DNA of 64,000 nucleotides from Lepraria neglecta (Eukaryota; Ascomycota; Lecanoromycetes; Lecanorales; Stereocaulaceae). Each line of letters opens with the position of its first letter. Within the stretch, counting starts at the first letter, position 1. The notes under the pieces are model-generated. The model saw only the letters and a program-made list of their open reading frames with translations. It had not been told where the DNA came from and searched no databases. Where the stretch lies: the NCBI GenBank assembly GCA_033220425.1, contig CM065646.1, positions 2,983,501 to 3,047,500 on the forward strand, given 5' to 3'. This document shows, in pieces, positions 11,000-24,996 of this stretch. A program made the position numbers and the translations under genes.

Positions 11000-12800
11000 C
11001 TGTTATAGTATGCCCGATTATCTATAAGCTCGTCTATTTCGTTCTTTGTAGCTTTAAAAGCGCCCTAGACCTTTAAAGTTTATATAGGAACCTTCGTCTG
11101 CGGCATAAATAATTTCTAGTATATAATAATCCTGCTCTACTTGAATATGCGTCTAGTATAGCTGTTGAATACCTTATAAAATCCTTCAAGTAGCTATACT
11201 ATAGCTACTACCTTTCCTTCCTTAATACGTAAGTTCTTCTTAAGGTTTTTATTATCTAGAGTTAGGGTAGTAATAAGCTTATCCTTTATATTATTATCTA
11301 GTAGTAGCTCCTCTTTATCTTTATTACTATCGATAAGAATTATATTCGGCTTCTACTTTGCGGGTATAGTATTTTTTAGAGGTAGTAGAGGCTCCTACGT
11401 AGGCTTCTATATAGGCTCCTTCCTTAGTATAGTCTTCTCGCCCTTTCCTTTTATCTCGGTTACTAACTCCTTTAGTAGTATCTCTACCTTCTAATACTTC
11501 GATAGTAGGCCCGGTATATTTTTTCCTCCCTTATACTTTAACTTTAAAGCTATCTCTATAGCCTTACCCGGTATAGCCTGAATTTTATAGACTCGGCCGT
11601 TAATAATAGTATACTTATTATATACCTTTATCCTAGTGAAATCCTCCCGGTCTATATTATACGACCGCTCTCCTTTATCTCTATATATCTATATATATCC
11701 GAATAGAACCTTATAGACCTATTTTTCTATCTTACTATCGTAACGCTTTACTACCTAGCTATAATTCGTCTATTCCGAATATAGCGGGTCCCTTAAATAG
11801 AAGACCGCAGGCTATCTCTTATAGTACTCTATCTAAGAGATTACTTTATTCTTAGTAATATTAGCTACCTAAAGCGATAAAAGATTAACGCCAGTTAGCG
11901 GCTATATAGATTCGTCTACTATTATATTATAATTAGGCTCGTTATAAAGTAGAGGGTCGTTAACCTTCTAATCGCCTATCTAGTCCCTGCCTCCTTCTTT
12001 CTAGTAGGTATATACCGGAATACTAGAGTATAGCTTTATTGAAGTAGGGGAATTATTATTACTAAGGAGGATCTTAAGGGCAGGTAAATTAACGCGAATA
12101 AATAGACTAGTAGGCTTGCGGAAAGGAAGAACTAGAGTATCCTAGAGATTATCGAGCTCCCTCTTTAGATCTAGCCTCTCTTCTAGTTAATTCAGGTAGT
12201 TAGTATACTATAGTACCAGTTATAGAAAATATATATAATTAATTTAGGGGGTATAAAGGTTAAGACCTTAGTACAAGTCCGGGTAAATAAATAGCTCTAT
12301 ATATAGGTTTTCGTTAATAGGGTAAGCTAAGGGACTAATAAGTTCTCTAAAAGTTACCTTAAAAGGATTATTTATAAAATTCTATAATATATATACTAGC
12401 TCCTTAGGTTCTATAATAATAGGTAGAAGCTTAGCGTTTACGGTAATAGGGTACCTCGAAATAATATATACGTTAATTATTCCAACGATCTAATTAATAT
12501 CAGGTCTAAATCCTAACCTAATAGTCTCCTTGTTTTAGCGTTATAGATATTCTAATAGCTTATTAATAGAGGGTAATCCGCTAAGAATGAACCGCGCGTT
12601 ATTATCTTTAGATAGATAGTACTACGAAATAGCTTCGGCGTAACGATAATCTTTTGGTTTAAAAGGTATACCCTAGAAGCTATTATATAAGGGTAAAGGA
12701 ATAATAAACTTGGCCTCTATATCCTTTTCTTCCGTACGGTCTTCTCGTAGCTCGAATTCGTATTTAGGAAAAGATATAGGTTATATTTAATATAATATCG
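11000..12800 (-). other. Extra coding-like region of the Gypsy element
   Basis: Downstream of the chromodomain in element orientation, the minus strand keeps amino-acid-like composition in a consistent frame over long stretches apart from RIP-type breaks. I do not recognise a domain. It could be an additional ORF, a displaced gag, or captured sequence. It helps explain the unusually large size of the element. Confidence 0.4.
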
Positions 12801-13319
12801 CGTATAAAAGGTATAGGGTATAGGTAAGTTAAGTAAGGTAAGATATTATGATCTTCACGAAGCAAAACCAAGTATATTACTATACCGTGATAAAGGCGTG
12901 AAAATTGCCACCGAAAAAATCTCTGCAGCCCCCGCTTTTATATCACTTATTCGGCTTTATTAATCCCGAAATATTTATACTAACTTATACTAGAGCTATA
13001 TAGATACCTGCTGCTTATACTAGAGTTATAGCTAGATACTACTATTTATACTAGAGTTATAGCTAGATATAAATTCTTCTGCCCCTACTAGAAAGCTAGT
13101 TAACGTCCTCGTTGTCCTAAATAATACTCCGGGCCTTTAGTAAGACCCGCTACGTTTAACGTCCAGCTTAATAGTATACTAATAAGTAATACTTATCGGC
13201 GTATAGGAAGAAAGGTAGCGTTCAGGATTTCTTCTAAGCTGCGCTTTATTATCTCTTTCCTTTAGATTCTTTTTAAGACTCTATTCGATAGCCTCGTATT
13301 AATTAAGGCCTATATTTTT

Positions 13320-13460
13320 CTTCGTATTCCTAGATAAGCTCTCTTACGTCTACTAAGTTATAGATACTATACTACTTATTCTAGACAGGTCCCTATCCTT
13401 TCTACTTGACTAGGTATTTAATTACTATTCGCTTTCTACGACTAGGAAGCCTTCTCTCTC
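13320..13460 (-). other. Chromodomain remnant of the Gypsy element
   Basis: The minus strand shows the KYLVK core followed by the spaced pattern of an integrase-linked chromodomain ending in ELI-x-EYE. This places the element among the chromoviruses, whose integrases target chromatin marks. It is a fossil. Confidence 0.6.
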
Positions 13461-15599
13461 TTCGGTTAAGTAGACGTTTAATCTCGTAGTAATTATTAGT
13501 ACCTTCCTCGTTATTATCGAATACCGGGTCCTAGCCGGTTTCCCTTAGCCGCTTATACGGGTCCTCTCTAAGCGGAGCGGGTTCTAGTACTATAACTAAG
13601 ATGATAGGGTATATAGTTATTGATTCGGGGAGGTCGAGCTTGTATATAAGCTGTCTGTATCTCTTAAGGATCTTGAATAGGCCAGCTCGTTAGTTAGAAA
13701 GCTTCTTATTATCTAACCCTAGTAATCGATATCCCTTATAGAGCTTTAGGAAGACTATATCTCCTTCCTCTATAAGGAGCGGAACGTGCTTAGAATCGTA
13801 GCGAATCTTTGATTCAGCCGCCACGAAAGCAATTACGTCTATAGCTTCCTTTCGATTCGTAGACCTCGTATTAGTAATATCTATCTAATTCTTAGATATT
13901 GAAACTATAATCGTTATTCCGTTATAAAGCTTTATTCCGTATATAATCTTATTCGGTAATAATATTGTAGAAGTATTAGAAGAATTATTAAGTACTAAAC
14001 GAAGCGTTATGGCGAACTTATCCTAGGGTTTATCTAGGAAATAAGTAATATAGAACCTCAGGGCAATTTCGACTATTTGATTCGTTTACTTAGACTAACT
14101 ATCCGATTAAGGATAGTAGGTAGTAGAGACTATAAGCTCGGTGCCTAATACCTTGAAAATAGCCTTCTATAGTATAGAAAGGAACTTCGGATCTCTATTA
14201 GAGATAATTACGTTAGGAATTCCCTAGTTAGTTAATATAGCGAGTAACCTAATAGCCTATTCCTCTGTAGTCTAGGTATCCTTCCTAGATACTATAGTAA
14301 CCTTCTTAGAGAATTTATCGGTAACTATAAGTATAGTATTATAACTATTCTATAGGATAGGTAATATAAGAATAAAATTAATAGTAATAGTATAAAAGAC
14401 CTTGGGTGGCGTAATAATCGGTTTTATCTCCCCGTAAGGTATATATCTCTTAGTTTAGTTTAGCTAGTAATTAGGATAATATAAAATATAGCGCTTAAGT
14501 CTTCGTATAAGGTACCTTATATAATAATTTCCGATAATCTACTTATATATATAGTAAAACCCTCTATAACTTCGCTTATTATAGGCTAGTTCGAAGACTT
14601 CTTATTCTATAGTCTTAGGAATATAGAGTCGTTCCCGGTTGTTAAAACTATCCTTATAGTAGATAAGACTATCTTGTAGAAAGAATTAGATATTAGGAAC
14701 GCAGATATCATTCTCGATACTTCTAGGATCTAGCTTCTCTAGTCTATCCTTTTCCCCGGAGAGAGCGATTATAATCTTAGACTATTTCTTATCCTTAGTA
14801 TACGCCTCTATAAGCCTTTTCCGGTAGTCTTCTAATATTTCGGTAAAGGTTATATTATAGGTAAATACCTTATCGAGCACCCCTAGTAAATCTATATCTA
14901 CCTTTTCTTCTTTATTGCGGAGTAGTCTTAATAGGGTATTAGGAACTATATTTTATTTTCTAGGTCTCTAATATACGTCTAAGTCGAATTATAAAGCGTA
15001 TTAGGAAGCTCGAACTAAGTATAAATTCATCCTATTAGAAGAGGACGAAGATAAGGTAGTCTACCGGGCGATATCCGTAGTAGCTGAATAATCGGTAAAG
15101 ATAATAACCTTTTTTATTAGTACCTATACTAGTAGGTATAGAATCTTCTTCAGGGTCTAGATTAACCTAGTAACTTCGAGTTCTATAGACTAGTAGCGAG
15201 CCTTAGTAGTATTAAGTAGCTTCGAGAGGAAAAGGATAGGTTGTATATTAGTCCTTAGAAAGGAATTTCCCTGTAGGTCTCCCTTCACGTAGTATACTAT
15301 AGTACCGATACTATATCTCTTAGACGTATTAATGTCAATATATAGTTAACGGGAAGGATCGCGATAGTACAGGTATATTTCAGACGTTAACGCCTTCTAG
15401 AGCAGCTTGAACGACTCTAGCTCTTCTTCTATTAGGTCGAATCTCGCGTTCCGTAAGTATATCTTTTGTATATACCCCCTTTTACTAGGGAGCTCTTTAA
15501 TAACTCCGTCTTACGACGCTAGAGAGGCTCGGTAATCTAGGTAAAGTAACTGATATTACTTCGTAACTAATTTGCCATCCTAATATAAATTTCTAGTAT

Positions 15600-16250
15600 T
15601 TATAGTATATCCGGGAATCGAAGACTCTTAATAGCTGCTACCCTTTCTATAGTAGTAGTTATACCGAAACTATCTACCTTCTACCCGAGTAGCGTAACGG
15701 AAGGGTATACGAGGAAGGACTTCTTCGGTTCTAGTATAATCTTCAGGCTTATAAATAGGGAGAAAATAGTATTTAAGTATTATAGGTATTCGTTTATTAA
15801 TCGGGAAAAGATAACTATATTATCTATATAGTACCTCGCGAAGTATCGGTATAGTCGAAGGAAATTATCTATCTTCCTTTAGACGTAAGGTACTAATCCT
15901 TTAAATCCTATAGCGGCGACGTTATAGTATTCCGCCCCTTGATACGAGATAACCGTAAATTTATACTAATCTTCCTTCTTAACTAGGAAAAGATGGAATT
16001 AGCCGCTATAGTTAATAATACTAATCTAAGTATATCCCTATATAGATAAGACAATATCGTTCTATAGTAGTAAGGGGTAATTATCAGAGATTATAATCTT
16101 ATTAAGCCCACGGATATCGACAATAACGCGTCCCTTCCGTCTCGGGGTCTTCTCCGGACCCTTATAGACGGTCTTCTATATAATAAATACCGGGAAGGTA
16201 AATAGCGAAGGTTTAGTGGACTATAATATCTTTCCTTACTTATATATTTT
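15600..16250 (-). other. Reverse transcriptase remnant of the Gypsy element
   Basis: The minus strand near 15805-15845 carries the FxxxYxDxIVIFS-type active-site block of Ty3/Gypsy reverse transcriptases. Boundaries are approximate. It is inactive. Confidence 0.65.
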
Positions 16251-17149
16251 ATTAAACTTCTTATCGATAAGGGCCCGAGTATTAGGGCTAAGAGGATATA
16301 CCTTATTGCCGAGTTTAGCGTTAGAAGATTACTAATTCGTTATGACAGGAATAGTTAGCCATTTAGATTCCGGGAGGTCGATTATATTTCTAGTATCTTC
16401 CTAGATTCGAGGATATTCCTTAGTAAGCTTCTAAATAGCGGAGATATCTTCCATTTTACTATAGATGGTAATATCGTTAGCAAGCTTCGTTTCTATAGTA
16501 GGATCAATGTAAGTTTATATAATTGCCGGCCTTAGGTCTAGCATCTTGGTCAATTCGGAAGCTATATATTCTTCGCTATATATAGTCTTCGCTACTAACG
16601 AATGATTATCTAGGTTAATAGGGTAGGTTTCTTCCGCTTTATACTCTACTACTAAGTCTATATATTATCGACGACTAATAATAAGAGGCGTATTCTTTTT
16701 ATTTCGAACGTTCATAAAGTCGACTCTAGAGTCGATGAAATAGATATATATACCCGTAGTATAAGGCTCGAAGAGGAAATCTCTGTCAGGCAATTGCGTA
16801 TTACCTCCAACTATTATAGTAACCTAAGCTATAGACCGCGGTAGAACTTCCTAACGTTATTTAGAGCGTATAACGCGACGAATATAGACATTATCTCTAG
16901 CGGTAGTCTGAATAGGAACCGAGACGTTATTATAGCTCCCGAAGATAACCTTATTGCGTAGTAGGTCAATAGTAACCTGTTTAGATCCGAGGACATCTAT
17001 TCCGATAAGTATATTTGCCTTCAAATTATCTATAATATAGAAATCTCGGGTGATCTTGATCGTAACCGAGTCTCCTGCTTCTAATTCTCCGTCTATATAG
17101 AAAGTAAAGGTAGTCTATTCGGCTGTAGCGTGTCTATTCAAACCGATTC

Positions 17150-17290
17150 CTCGTAGTATAATAGGTGATTTATATACCTTCACCTCGAAGGTAGGGATTC
17201 GCTTCTTTAGAAAGGTACGATTAATTATAGTTATTAGGCATCCTATATCCAGGTATCTAGGCTCGCGAGGGGCGTTTAGGGACAAGGTAA
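17150..17290 (-). other. Aspartic protease remnant of the Gypsy element
   Basis: The minus strand near 17210-17260 reads as a retropepsin-like active-site block (DxGCxxTxINR pattern followed by FLKK). Its position upstream of the reverse transcriptase fits the Gypsy order. Confidence 0.5.
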
Positions 17291-20200
17291 TTTACCTAGT
17301 AAGATAGTACTATAAGCGGAAAGATATACCGTTAAGTAATAATAGAGGCGCTATAGATTCGATCACTTCGCCTTTATTAACCACCTTCGTTAGTAGTAAT
17401 ACTTACTTAATTAATAGTAGTAGTACCTCTTTAGCAGGTATAGGATCAACCGACTTCTTCGCAGAAGCCTTAGTATAGCGGCATGTTTTCGCCTTGACGT
17501 ATATATAAAGCAGATTATTTGAAGGAAAATCTACCTTATAGTAACGATATATAGAACGATACCCTATCTTGCTAGTAGAGATATAGTACGAGACTACCAC
17601 GAATCCTATATCGATGTCTTCTAACTCCTTCTTTTCCTCGAGAGGGACTAATTCTTAGGCGTTATAGAAGTTCTTATTAGCATCTATATAGTAGCCGTAG
17701 GGATCTTAAGGATTATAATCCGTGCCTATATAATATCCTTCGGTAGCTCTGTCTGCTCTATACCCGTAGTTTTTATCCTAGGAGTTATTATAGTAGACTT
17801 CCTAACCGAAGTAGACCGGCTGTATTAGGAGTACTAGTGGACCGTAATTCTAATTACCGTAGCTTCGATTACTATAGCTATATTACCTCGGAGGGTAGTA
17901 CGGGCGTCCTCTACGGTTCCTATAGTTCTAATTCTATCGACTCGTAGAGTAAGGATTTTGATTTGCTATATATTTCTGGCAGTAATTATAAGGGGTTACT
18001 TCGGAGGAGGAAGCGCGTTTCTTAGAGGCTAGTTCTAGCCTACGGCTTAACTAGAAGCCTACTAAGGTAGTTACGTTATCTATATATTAGTAATATAAGC
18101 TGGCTAAATATAAGGTACTTGAAATAGATTGGAATAAAAAGGCTGTCCTAGCTGCTAATATCCGTATTATAGAGGAAATCCTCCTATTATCGGTCTATTC
18201 TACTAAAAAGGCTACTGCTAATATTACTATAGATAATACGGTAATAAAGAGTACCTACCTTACTGTCTCGGCGGCAAGAATTTCTCCTTACTAGAATATT
18301 CCTATTAATTATCCCTATCCTTTTCACATTCCCTAATTTCCTTCTAAATATCTTTATACTATTACTCCTTCTATAACTATATTCGATACTATATTTCCTT
18401 CCTACCCTTTAGCTACTTAATGAATTCTTAGAGGGTTATATTCGTAGTCGGGGGAGGAATCGTAGCCTGGAATTCTATATCAAGGTGATTCCACGCCTAT
18501 ATAGCCTGTGTATATTCTTCGGTGATCCCGGCCTGTACTATATATTTGGATACGTTCTGGATATATACCGATAGGTTATTTCGTTTACTTATATCCCTCG
18601 AAGTATAGGACTATCGGCTCAGTTCTTCTAAAGCCGTAGATATCGTAATCTTGAAATAATCCTATAATCTGGCAATTTAGCGTTAGAGGCCGGTTAATAG
18701 CTATATTATAGTATCCTTCTCGTCCTAGGAAAGAATCTTAAGCTACTAGTTTACTGCCGCCCTGCGGAAGTAACTATTTAGATTCTTTCTTACTACCTCT
18801 TCGCCTTTTATAATAGCGAAGTCTTAGGTATAACTATAGAAAGTATAGACTTCTCGGAAGATTAATTCTCTGGGATTCGGTATAATATTACTAGTACCCT
18901 AAGACTCTAGATAATCCGGGTGAAAGAAACCAAGTTTATGGGTATAGAAAGCGCTACTACCAGATTGATTCGATTAACCGGCTTCTCCAGGTTCTCCGAT
19001 AGGGCCTAGTAGTCCTAGGGGTCTAACTAGACCTCGGAACTTATATAGATTGTAACTTGCCAGAGTATTGTTTACCGCTTCTAGCACCGTAGCTCGTATA
19101 GCTTAAATTATAGTATTATATAGTACAGTATTGACGCTAGGAGGGGCCTACGGTATCTCGCCATTTCCTTATTGTTAGTTCCCTAGATTCTAAGGAGCTC
19201 TACGTTACTAGGGAGGAAACGGAGGCTAACCTCCCCTCTAGTTGAAATTTCCGAAGCCTAGTCCTCCTGATAAACTGCTCTGTCTACTATTATTCCCTTC
19301 TATAGGTATTATAGTTAATCCGTTCGGGAATAAAACCCGCCTTATAATATCGTCTATAGTATAGGTTTTACCTAGTAGAAGAAACTTCCTTAGGGCTAAC
19401 GGACTAGCTGAAAGAGAACTAGATAGAGAGGGAACTAGTAAGGACCGCGAGGTTAATAAATACTAACGTGCTTTTCCTCGAGCTACTCGTGAAATCTAAG
19501 GGCTTAGAAGCTCGTCTGCGTCTTTAGGAGCTAGTTCGCTACGATATTATCCTACTTCCTTTTAGTCGACCTTCTAGACTTCGAAATATTTAGAGTCTCT
19601 ATAAAATTTAACTCCCTTAATAAATATAGCGGAGGCCTCCGCGAGAGAAGAGGGATACTTCTAAGTAAGTAGGAATATAAAAGGACCTTTCTTTGTATTA
19701 ACTTCTAATAGATCGACTAAGAGAGCTCTACTATTTGAATAACCACGTCTTATATAAGGTTCACTACCCCTAAGGATATCTACTAGCGGATTATATATAT
19801 TAACGATTGAAAGAATAACTTGATAGTATAATATATTAATACTCTTTTCGTATACGTCGACGTTATTCGCTAAGAAAGCGTTTAACTAGAAAGCAAGACA
19901 AACGGTAAGGTCTAATAACTTTGGCTTCTCCGCTTCTAGAGTAACTCCCGCTTAGCTTATAAGGAGCTCGTTATTAATAATTAGTTAAAGAAGGTATTTC
20001 GTATTAAAGGAAAAGCTTTGTTTAATACCTATAAAAGGAAGGTATAGAGGCGGTAACGTAATCTAGTGACTTAATTCTTCGGAAGAAATTCGTACCGCGC
20101 CAAGCGTTAGGGGCGAAATCCGGAAATGGAATAGCGCCCCAACGGAATTTAATAGCGTGGAACTATATACAAGATACGCTAACGCAGAAGATCGCTAGTA

Positions 20201-20432
20201 TAGCTTCGTAGATAGTATAGTTCTTGTAGCCTTATAGTATAGTTCAGACGGAAATAGATAAGGCGTTCTCGGTTCGGTCCGTTCGAAGTGGTAACGGTAG
20301 TAGTGATAGTACGGTGAGGCACTAGTGCGGAAATAGTACTGTTGCGGCGAATTAAATAACTCGTATAGCGGTAGACTGGTACCCTAAGGGCTGGTGTACG
20401 GCGGGAATGAACACACTGCCGTTACTACCAAT

Positions 20433-20585
20433 TGGTAGGGTCTTAGTAAGGATGAAATATATAACGCGCAAAGATTATAATGAACGAGTTATTAGGGTTG
20501 AATGAGTTGATAATCCTTTCTAGCTACTAAGCGGAAGAAATATATAAGGCAAGCGCAAGCGCTTACTAATCTAGCAACTATAATA
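20433..20585 (-). repeat. Right LTR (5' LTR) of the Gypsy element
   Basis: 153 bp from TGGTAGGGTC to ATAATA, the more T/A-shifted of the two LTR copies. It is followed at once by the GATCC duplication. Confidence 0.93.
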
Positions 20586-20590
20586 GATCC

Positions 20591-23500
20591 AGTGCAAAAT
20601 AATTAGATATCTAGGATCTTATAGACCTATCGCTCGATCAAGAGCCCCTAATCACTACTCCTACTCTTCCAAGACGAATAGGGCTACTACTAGGCCTTAT
20701 AGAAATCGAGCGTAACGATTAATATACTAATTAGTTACTAGAGTTTAATATTCGACAAAAGGATTATAGGGAGAAGAAGGATATACTAATCCGTACATTA
20801 TCATATATACAAAAATCGATCTCACCTAAGTACGTCACGTATATTCTCGATAAGGATACTCTATAGCAAGCTCTTCAATCCCTCTAACAGGCTATCGAAC
20901 CTTATTTAAGTATCCGAGCTCTTAAGATCGATTATTAGTATAAAGTACTTTGTATAGGACTACCAAAGGGTTAGAATATTAAGTAGTAGCTTAGTAGATA
21001 GGAAACGGTCTATATAGAAGCTAAAGTAACGAGGTATTCGGATGTCGAAATAGGTTTAATCCTTAACTATTTTATTAACAGCCTCAAGTAGACGGATCCT
21101 ACCTAGACCGTAATATTACTTTGTAACCTATAGCTTAGACGTTCCCGAAACAAGAAAATACCTACCTTTATAGAAGTCCTTAATCTCTTTCGACAAATCG
21201 GTATAGATAATCTACTATCTAGTAACTCTATATCCTTATTATATACGGTAACGCTATAAGGTTAACCTCTAGTACCTATATCTATAAACCCTCAAAAATC
21301 AAAAAAGGAACCGCCCTAGGAATGTACTTGTAGGATAGTATATTAGTATAGTAATTGCTATTACCTTATCGAATCACTACGTCCTAATGGCTAGAAACCT
21401 AATACTAAGATTGTTAAGAAAGTAGAAGAAGCCCTAAAGGATTTAAAAGTTAAAGCCAACGTCGAAAAGGCTAGAAAGTAGAGAGCTAATAAGTAGATAT
21501 CGAAAATAACTACTAAGCCTCCAACTGAACTATAGGATCCAAGAACCTTTACAACAAAATAGTATTATAGCGATCCTGTAGCAGTCCTTAATATAAAGGA
21601 CTATAATATTACGAACTCCTAGATACTAGATTCCGGTTCGAATATCTATATCTATAACGATCCTTATCGCTTTAAAATAACTTACTCTACTATATCCGAT
21701 AACTATCTTGTTTCCGGATTAACAATATATCCTATTACTACCTATAGGACGGTCGATATTACCGTCGCGTCACTAACTAGTAGGATAGAAAATATTTCAC
21801 TTAATTAAGTAGCTCTAATCCTAGGATTCTTTACTAACTTAGTCTTATTTAGTAGGGCAAAGGCTACAAATATTTATTAGGATACTATAAAGGATACTCT
21901 ATATATAGTCGAAAAAGGAAGATAGGATCACTTCTATCAGCTTAAACTATATAATAGATATTAGATTATTAAATATAATAATCTACTATCAGCGAAACAA
22001 ATCTTTGCTTTATCCGCTACGAACTCCGACTTATTAATAAAGATAGCTTCAAAAGCTATATCTTAGCAAAAAACTTTCGAAGCTTCGCCAAACTATCTAT
22101 ACCAAATAATAGGCTATATAGGAGCTAATACTATTTCTAAGCTACTAACTATAGCTGAAGGACTAAAGCTTACTTCGCTATATACTCAAGACGAGTTTAA
22201 AACCTGCGAAACCTATCGCCTATCGAAAGTATATCGGATTATTTCAAGAAGAAGTGATAATAAAGTCCTATCAACACGTCTACTTTATCGAGTAGCCTAT
22301 AATCTTATTCCTATAGAGCAAGGCTATAATAGGTATACTTGGATCAGTTATTTTGTCTGCCAGAATACCTACTTCTATTGGTTATAGACATATCGTAACA
22401 AGTATAAGGCTACTAATATAGTCGCCCGTATAGTTAATATCGCAGAAAATTAGTACTAATAGCGGATAACTTTCCTTCGTACTGATAGTAAGAAGTCCTT
22501 AGGACAAGTATTCGAAGACCTACTCACTAGGTATAGTATCTAATTAGAGCGTACTACTCTATACACCCCTGCCCAAAACGGAAAATCCGAGCGCTCTAGG
22601 GGGGTAATTATTTAGAAAGCTAGATGTATAAGGATTAGTACTAACTTACTATATAATCTATAGCCGGAAATAGTATCAGCAGTAGTATATATCCTTAACC
22701 GCACCCTAATATCTAGGACGGGAATAACACCGTTCGAAGCCCTTTACTACTTAAAGCCGACGCTCTTATATATAAAGATTTATAGCTATAGAGCTTACCC
22801 TCTTATTTACAATATTCCAAAGCTCTAGAAGCTAGAGCCTCGAGCTCACATTGGGTATCTAGTAGGGTACAGCTCCAGGAATATCTATCGTATTTGGATT
22901 CCTAGTAAGAAGAGCAAGAACTACTGCAAGCTATACAAATCTTGCAAGAAATCCCTGAAGCTCTACTAGCCGATAATCAAGATAAGTAGGAGCTGGAGAT
23001 TCCCATTCCTAGTAATGGCAACACTACTACAATCCCACCTCCCAAGACAATAACCAATGAACACCAATTATACATATCACCGCCGCCATTAGAACTGGTC
23101 GATCCTAATGAATCTACATCCTTATCGGCATCCTCATCGGTATCCTCATCAGGAACACCACCAGTAGGTAACGGAGATGGTAACTGGGAATATCGACCAA
23201 TAGGAGCTCCCGCTCCCTGCTCCAACGATATATCCGTAGATATAAATAAGGATTTCATCCTTCCTTCCAGAACCAGGAACCGTCGATAAGCTCATACGGT
23301 AGCCATCAACAATCTATATAATCTTTCAGGATATCACGCTGCCTTCGCTACTAACCTAGTACCTAAAGATCACCTCTATCGTGATTAACTCCTAGACGAG
23401 CCGAAGAATTGGAAGCAAATGTTAAAACACCCGTATATACACCAATTTATTCAAGTAGCAAATTGGGAGTTCGACTATCTAAAATCTAGGGGCACCTTTC

Positions 23501-24983
23501 AACTTATAAACCGAGCTACTATCAAGTCAAATATTCTACTACTAGTATAGGTTTTCAAATATAAATTTGATAACGCCGGCTTCCTTATCAAATATAAGGC
23601 CCGACTATACGTCCGCGGCGATCTATAGAAGATAGAGCAGGATACTACTATAGCTACTCTAGCTATCCAAGTATTCCGAGCTCTTATAGCTATTACCGTA
23701 ACCTTCAAACTCAAGGCAAAACAATATGATATAGTTAATATATTTATCAACAGTACTATAAATAAGGAAGTCTATATTAACTATCCAGAAGGAATGAAGC
23801 CACCAACCTATGCTATTAACCTATATTTCCTTCTACTTAGAGCTCTGTATAGCCTTAAGTAGTCTCTACTACTATAGCTCCAAGAAGTCATATTAACATT
23901 GCTCGATCTAGGCCTCTATCTAGTGCCAGGAGTCGACTGTCTTTTTACCAACCAATAGCTTATCCTCTTCTTCTATATAGACGATTTTATACTACTTTAT
24001 CGTTCCTAGGATAAGAAGAAGTTCGTCTAATTTAAGGCAGTACTCCTTACCAAATATAAGATTCGGAGCTTAGGTAATCTTAACTGGTTCCTAGGTATTC
24101 GGATCATTCGAAGCGACGACAAGCTCTATCTATATTAAGACTCGTATATAGAAAAGCTGGTAGAACGATACTATATCCCAACAAGTGGGCCAAGTCCTAA
24201 AATACTACTCCTTATAGATTAACTAGTAGAATATAAAGATACTGCGACAAAAGTATAAATCTATACCTACCAACAGCGTATTAGATCACTTATATTCGCG
24301 GCAACGACCACGAGGCTAGATATCGTATTCGCTACAGCTAAGCTAGCGCAGTTCCTCGTCAATCCATCACCGATATATTTAACTATAGCTAACAGGCTTC
24401 TAGCATATCTTTATCATACAAAAACGCTGGCTATTAAGTTTTCAAAATCCAAGATTAACCCTATATTCCTCTCTAGCACCGATACAGCTTTCGTAGATGA
24501 TTAGAAAACTCGGAAGAGCTTATTCGGCTACCTTATCTAGCTCTATAGCGGACCTATAGATTGGAAAGCTTTAAAATAGGCCACCGTTACTATATCAAGT
24601 ACTGAGGCGGAGCTACTGGCCCTGTCCGAAATAGCTAGGCAGACGCTTTGGTAGAAACGATTTTTCGCTAGTATCAAATTTAATACTTAATAATAACTCG
24701 TCATACATTGCGATAATAAGCAAACTCTAGGACTAATGTAATCTGAAACTCCAAGGCTTTCAACGCGTCTGCGGCATATAGACGTATATAGTTACTGGCT
24801 TAGGCAGGAAATCCAGGAAAAACGGATCACAGCCTCATGGATTCCCACGGCCGATATGCCAGCAGATGGCCTCACCAAAGCTTTACCAATTCAAAAACAC
24901 CAAAACTTCATTAAACTCCTCAACATGGCCGATATTTCAACCCTTATTGTGTGATTTTTACAGCCTGATCGCATCAGCGCTCA
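20591..24983 (+). other. Copia gag-pol remains (right internal part)
   Basis: Plus-strand Copia coding remains run from the knuckle region through integrase, reverse transcriptase (FYIDDFILLY block near 23970-24000) and RNase H (STEAELLALSE near 24600-24640). The linker at about 22880-23300 between integrase and reverse transcriptase is noticeably less AT-rich than the rest. The remains are broken in many places. Confidence 0.85.
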
Positions 24984-24996
24984 AGCTGGGGGGGTG

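Larger units (their letters stand above)
10377..20585 (-). mobile_element. Ty3/Gypsy chromovirus (fossil), nested in the Copia element
   Basis: A 10,209-bp element has 153-bp LTRs and a GATCC target-site duplication (10372-10376 and 20586-20590). It is read on the minus strand: a purine-rich tract (GGCGGGGGCAA) abuts its 3' LTR at the left end, and domain order from right to left is a gag-like area (about 20.3-17.7 kb), protease (about 17.2 kb), reverse transcriptase (about 15.8 kb), integrase area (about 14.9-13.8 kb) and a chromodomain (about 13.4 kb). A further coding-like stretch without recognised family lies at about 12.8-11.0 kb. It is heavily RIP-mutated, with well over a hundred breaks by eye, and inert. 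By position it is younger than the Copia element. Confidence 0.9.

Noticed and set aside
17403-17600. Minus-strand 65-codon frame in the Gypsy element
   Set aside because: It is a surviving open stretch inside the mutated element, not a separate gene.
22977-23258. Minus-strand 93-codon frame in the Copia element
   Set aside because: It lies antisense to the less mutated integrase-reverse transcriptase linker, without independent homology.
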